Assembly (NCBI GenBank): GCA_937899265.1 | Contig: CALBPV010000107.1 | Location: forward strand, 1 to 9,051 | DNA: 9,051 nt | Direction: 5' to 3' | Origin: an uncultured Bacteroidales bacterium | GTDB taxonomy: Bacteria; Bacteroidota; Bacteroidia; Bacteroidales; UBA3663 | Shown: piece by piece, positions 6,576 to 9,051 of the stretch | Layout: each line of letters starts with the position of its first letter | Numbering within the stretch: position 1 is the first letter of the stretch | Notes under the pieces: generated by a model | The model's database searches: none | What the model saw: the letters and a program-made list of their open reading frames with translations, nothing else | Told to the model about the DNA's origin: nothing | Translations under genes and position numbers: made by a program

Positions 6576-8371
6576 CCCTGGCTCTTTTCTGTAGCGCTCA
6601 GACCTGGGCCCAAGTCTATGATTTCATCGTCGCCAAAGACGGTTCCGGCGATTTCACCCGCATTCAGGATGCCGTCCTCGCCGTTCGTGACTACAAACCC
6701 GAAGGACGTCAACGCATTCTCGTCCGCAAGGGCGTTTATGAGGAGAAACTCATCATCCCTTCCTACAAGGAGAATGTAGCTCTCATCGGTGAGGACCGTG
6801 ACAGCACCATTCTCATCTGGCACGACCACGGGAATGTAATCGACACCCTTATGTCCGAATTTGACGATGCCGGAAAACCCCGCAACCGCAAAATCGGCAC
6901 CTTCCGCAGCTACACCCTGCTCGTCAGCGGCCCCGGCTTCCAATGCGAGAACCTCACCGTCGTCAACGATGCCATGACCCATTGGAATCCCCTTTGGTAC
7001 AAAGACCATAAAAATCCGGCAGGCGTCGCACAGGCCGTAGCTGTCCACATCGAGGGAGACCGCGCCGTCTTCCGTAACTGCCGTCTCCTCGGCTTCCAGG
7101 ACACCGTCTTCAATGGGAACCCCCTCTCCCGGCAGCTCTTCTGGCACTGCTATATCGAGGGTACCGTCGATTTTATCTTCGGCCCCGCAACCGCCTGGTT
7201 CGAGCAGTGCGACATCCACGCGCTGGCGCAGGGCTATTTCACCGCTGCCTCCACCCCCGCCGACCATCCCTATGGCTATGTCTTCAACCGCTGCCGCTTC
7301 TCCTGCGACCCCTCCGTCAAAGGCGAATTTCTCGGACGTCCCTGGAGAAACTGGGCCTACGTGCTGATGAAAGAATGTCACCTCGGCGAAGGCATCTCTC
7401 CCCTGGGGTGGCACAACTGGAATGACCCCGAACGCGAAAAGACGTCTCGCTATTATGAATACAAATGCACAGGTCCCTCGGCTTCCCGCGCCCAACGTGT
7501 CGCCTGGGCTCACGAAATGAGCGATGACGAGGCAGCCAAAGTTACCCTCCGGAACGTCTTTTCCCAAGCTGAAAACCTCTGGATGCCCCGCGTGCAGGAC
7601 ATCCCCTTCCGCGAGGCATTGGCTCCCTTCCTCCCCTCCGGCAAATACCATTCTCGCTATGTGGCCAAAACACTCGAAAAGGAGCCTCGCGAAGAACGCA
7701 CCGCAACCCAGAGCACCAAAGTCCGAATGATACTCAAGGAACCCCTCGTCAAATCTTTTTCCTCCCTCGATTGCGTCACATTCGTCGAATATGTGAGCGC
7801 TGCAATCCTTTCGCGTGAAGGCGTGCAGGAGAACGATTCTGTCTATGACCGCTTCCTCGAATGTCTGCGTTTCTTCGGAGGAAAACGCGGAGACTACGAC
7901 ACCCGCAAACACTACACCTCCGCTTGGATAGCCGACAATGCGGCACAGGGGCTCCTCTCCGAACTCACCCCCTCTCTGTCCGGAGCCCGCACCCGCCGCG
8001 TCTCTCTCAACTTCATGTCCCGGCATCCCAACCTCTATCCCCGCCTCTCCGACCCCAAACTCCTCGATGCCCTCCGGCAGCAGGAAGCCGACTGTTCCGG
8101 CACGGCCTCATATATCCCTGTGGCTAAGATTCCCGCCACCGTCTCCCCTGCATTCCCCGTTCGGGACGGCGACATCGTATGCTTCGAAAGCTCCGTCCCC
8201 GGCCTCGATTGCAGCCATGTCGGATTCCTCTCTGTCGCCTCCGACGGCAACATTGGAGTCATCCATGCCTCCTCCAAGGCCGGCGAAGTCGTTGAAGCTC
8301 CATCCCTGGCCCTCTACGTCCGCAATCTGGACAAGTGCATCGGAATCCGTATCCTCCGCCTCCGCCCGTGA
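6554..8371 (+). CDS. Exported pectinesterase (CE8) fused to a DUF1460 / NlpC-P60-like cysteine hydrolase domain
   Basis: This secreted 605-residue protein has two enzyme domains. Residues 1-19 form a signal peptide (MKKFLLFSLALFCSAQTWA, then Q), with an AxA-like end for signal peptidase I. Residues about 20-346 are a CE8 pectin methylesterase, which removes methyl groups from homogalacturonan. It has D183 in GFQDTVF, D206 in GTVDFIFG and R262 in LGRPW, all three key positions. Residues about 350-605 match DUF1460 (amidase-like, NlpC/P60 clan), with C407 in LDCVTFVEYV, RKHYTSAWIADN, FMSRHPNLYP, GDIVCFES, H555 in CSHVGFL and H571 in HASS. The nucleophile Cys and candidate His are all present, so both domains look active. 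The frame is continuous across the junction, with no sign of a frameshift. The DUF1460 substrate is unknown; peptidoglycan is inferred from the clan. Confidence 0.92.
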   Translation: MKKFLLFSLALFCSAQTWAQVYDFIVAKDGSGDFTRIQDAVLAVRDYKPEGRQRILVRKGVYEEKLIIPSYKENVALIGEDRDSTILIWHDHGNVIDTLMSEFDDAGKPRNRKIGTFRSYTLLVSGPGFQCENLTVVNDAMTHWNPLWYKDHKNPAGVAQAVAVHIEGDRAVFRNCRLLGFQDTVFNGNPLSRQLFWHCYIEGTVDFIFGPATAWFEQCDIHALAQGYFTAASTPADHPYGYVFNRCRFSCDPSVKGEFLGRPWRNWAYVLMKECHLGEGISPLGWHNWNDPEREKTSRYYEYKCTGPSASRAQRVAWAHEMSDDEAAKVTLRNVFSQAENLWMPRVQDIPFREALAPFLPSGKYHSRYVAKTLEKEPREERTATQSTKVRMILKEPLVKSFSSLDCVTFVEYVSAAILSREGVQENDSVYDRFLECLRFFGGKRGDYDTRKHYTSAWIADNAAQGLLSELTPSLSGARTRRVSLNFMSRHPNLYPRLSDPKLLDALRQQEADCSGTASYIPVAKIPATVSPAFPVRDGDIVCFESSVPGLDCSHVGFLSVASDGNIGVIHASSKAGEVVEAPSLALYVRNLDKCIGIRILRLRP

Positions 8372-8432
8372 TTCCGGATGTGTAAAAAATTTCAAGAAAA
8401 CGTTCTGATACACTAATTTTCTGGCGGAAAAT

Positions 8433-8463
8433 TTGGAGAATACGGAAATATTGTGTATCTTTG
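8433..8463 (+). promoter_or_regulatory. Strong Bacteroidetes-type promoter for the toxin-antitoxin locus
   Basis: TTG at 8433-8435 and TATCTTTG at 8456-8463 are separated by 20 bp, a perfect match to TTG-N19-21-TAnnTTTG. Transcription would begin about 8468-8472, leaving a leader of roughly 55 bases rich in A and T before the ATG at 8525. It is the best promoter in the window. Type II systems often autoregulate here, but I see no clear operator palindrome. Confidence 0.8.
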
Positions 8464-8524
8464 CCGCGAAAATTGGATAATTCTCAAATTCTTGATTATA
8501 GAATGTAACTAAAATAAAACGATT

Positions 8525-8758
8525 ATGGCAAACGTTGCAACGGCGCCCGCAGAGGGACAGATACTGGTCAGCATCGAGGACATGTCGATGCTGAAGGACA
8601 TCAAGAAGGCCATCAGCATGGTCAAAGGCGTGGGGAAAATCACCGTTCCACGCCGCAGACTCTATTCAGCCTACGAACTTTCGCTGCGCGACCTCAAAGA
8701 GGGACGCGTGACGACACATGCCTCTGTAGATGACTATTTCAAGAAATTCGGACTCTGA
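8525..8758 (+). CDS. Type II antitoxin-like protein, partner of a YafQ-type toxin
   Basis: This 77-residue protein is probably the antitoxin of a type II module, acting in the cytoplasm by binding the toxin and perhaps its own promoter. It has a variable N-terminal stretch, then a hydrophobic/charged segment (SMLKDIKKAISMVKGVGKITV) typical of a small DNA-binding fold, then a C-terminal tail (LRDLKEGRVTTHASVDDYFKKFGL). Tails of this 'aGRV...SvDDyf' kind occur in Bacteroidetes antitoxins that precede RelE/YafQ toxins. The stop overlaps the next ATG (TGATG), the usual coupled arrangement. The assignment rests mainly on this context and on the toxin remnant that follows. Base use differs from the upstream genes: the coding strand here is G-rich, not C-rich, which suggests separate acquisition. 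Confidence 0.78.
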   Translation: MANVATAPAEGQILVSIEDMSMLKDIKKAISMVKGVGKITVPRRRLYSAYELSLRDLKEGRVTTHASVDDYFKKFGL

Positions 8759-8868
8759 TGGCATACACAATCAAGACAACCAAGGCCTTCGACAAGGACA
8801 TGGCACGTTGCATCATGCTCAACACGGGAACACACTCCGACCTGTTCAGCAAGAAATATAAGAAATGA
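8758..8868 (+). pseudogene. RelE/YafQ-family toxin with a large in-frame internal deletion
   Basis: The frame from ATG 8758 gives only 36 residues. The first 19 (MAYTIKTTKAFDKDMARCI) look like the N terminus of YafQ-type mRNA interferases of Bacteroidetes. The rest (MLNTGTHSDLFSKKYKK) looks like the extreme C terminus, where full-length members end in T-x-TG-THSDLF. A normal member has about 90 residues, so roughly 55 from the middle are gone, and the join stays in frame. The missing part includes the core beta sheet and the usual catalytic His region before the final strand, so ribonuclease activity is very unlikely. It starts inside the antitoxin stop (TGATG). It is probably a dead toxin; a retained role for the short peptide is possible but nothing here shows it. 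Confidence 0.75.
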
Positions 8869-8897
8869 GTAAGAAAATAAGGATATGGGGAACCATC

Positions 8898-8936
8898 GTG
8901 ACAGGAACACGTCCCCTGTCACACGTCCCCTGTCAC
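8898..8936. repeat. 14-bp tandem repeat with a matching inverted arm
   Basis: ACGTCCCCTGTCAC occurs twice in tandem (8909-8922 and 8923-8936). GTGACAGG at 8898-8905 is the exact reverse complement of CCTGTCAC, present in both copies (8915-8922 and 8929-8936). Two alternative 8-bp stems can therefore form, with loops of 9 or 23 bases. No T-run follows, so a classic intrinsic terminator is not indicated. It sits 29 bp after the toxin stop and could be a REP-like palindrome or an attenuator. Confidence 0.7.
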
Positions 8937-8996
8937 AGATAATTTCAATATCGACACCTAACTTCACTTACGAAACACTCTTTTTTCCATTGCTTG

Positions 8997-9042
8997 GTGG
9001 TACACTTTTAGATTAGAATGTGTGGCATACTTTTAAGTTAGA
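8997..9042. repeat. Two diverged 21-bp direct repeats, candidate insertion-sequence end
   Basis: Bases 8997-9017 and 9022-9042 share 17 of 21 bases and are 25 bp apart start to start. Both have the form GTGG-xAxAC-TTTTA-xxTTAGA. Closely spaced, imperfect direct repeats near an edge are typical of the transposase-binding ends of IS21-like elements. The window ends 9 bases later in GATTACACA, whose reverse complement starts with TG. No transposase is visible, so the body of any element would be to the right, or has been lost. Element family and orientation are not settled. Confidence 0.45.
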
Positions 9043-9051
9043 GATTACACA

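Noticed and set aside
6530..8026. A 498-residue open frame on the minus strand
   Set aside because: It is exactly antisense to the pectinesterase-DUF1460 gene, has an acidic, glycine-rich, unfamily-like sequence, and is explained by the strong C-ending codon bias of the + strand gene.

Overview
The window reads as a chromosomal segment of a Bacteroidales bacterium, probably Prevotella-like. The evidence is a perfect Bacteroidetes-type promoter (TTG, 20 bp, TATCTTTG) at 8433-8463, start codons without Shine-Dalgarno sequences, and gene families typical of gut and oral Bacteroidales (LytTR regulator, PhoU-fused Na/Pi transporter, type II thymidine kinase, MtaB, DUF1460, YafQ-type toxin-antitoxin). 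No species can be named from sequence alone. Every gene recognised is on the + strand.

Layout. Bases 3-542 hold the 3' end of a LytTR response regulator. A candidate promoter (586-616) follows, then a tightly packed unit: a Na/Pi cotransporter-PhoU protein (644-2320), thymidine kinase tdk (2320-2874, TAATG overlap) and a 663-residue protein I do not recognise (2871-4862, ATGA overlap). Next is the tRNA methylthiotransferase gene mtaB (5047-6357). It is flanked on both sides by three direct copies of the same roughly 55-bp intergenic repeat (4861-5019 and 6366-6531). A seventh, degenerate copy (6541-6575) contains the start codon of the next gene. That gene (6554-8371) encodes an exported two-domain protein: a CE8 pectinesterase followed by a DUF1460 / NlpC-P60-like cysteine hydrolase domain.

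After a 153-bp gap with a strong promoter comes a toxin-antitoxin locus. The antitoxin gene (8525-8758) looks intact. The toxin gene (8758-8868) keeps only the two ends of a RelE/YafQ protein joined in frame. The last 180 bases carry a 14-bp tandem repeat with a matching inverted arm, and then two diverged 21-bp direct repeats that look like the end of an insertion sequence.

The chromosomal genes are strongly C-rich on the coding strand, while the toxin-antitoxin locus is G-rich. The first block may therefore lie on the lagging strand, and the 3' end of the window looks like accessory DNA. The items most worth a second look are the paired repeat arrays around mtaB and their resemblance to a gene start, the pectinesterase-DUF1460 fusion, the gutted toxin, and the unrecognised protein coupled to tdk.
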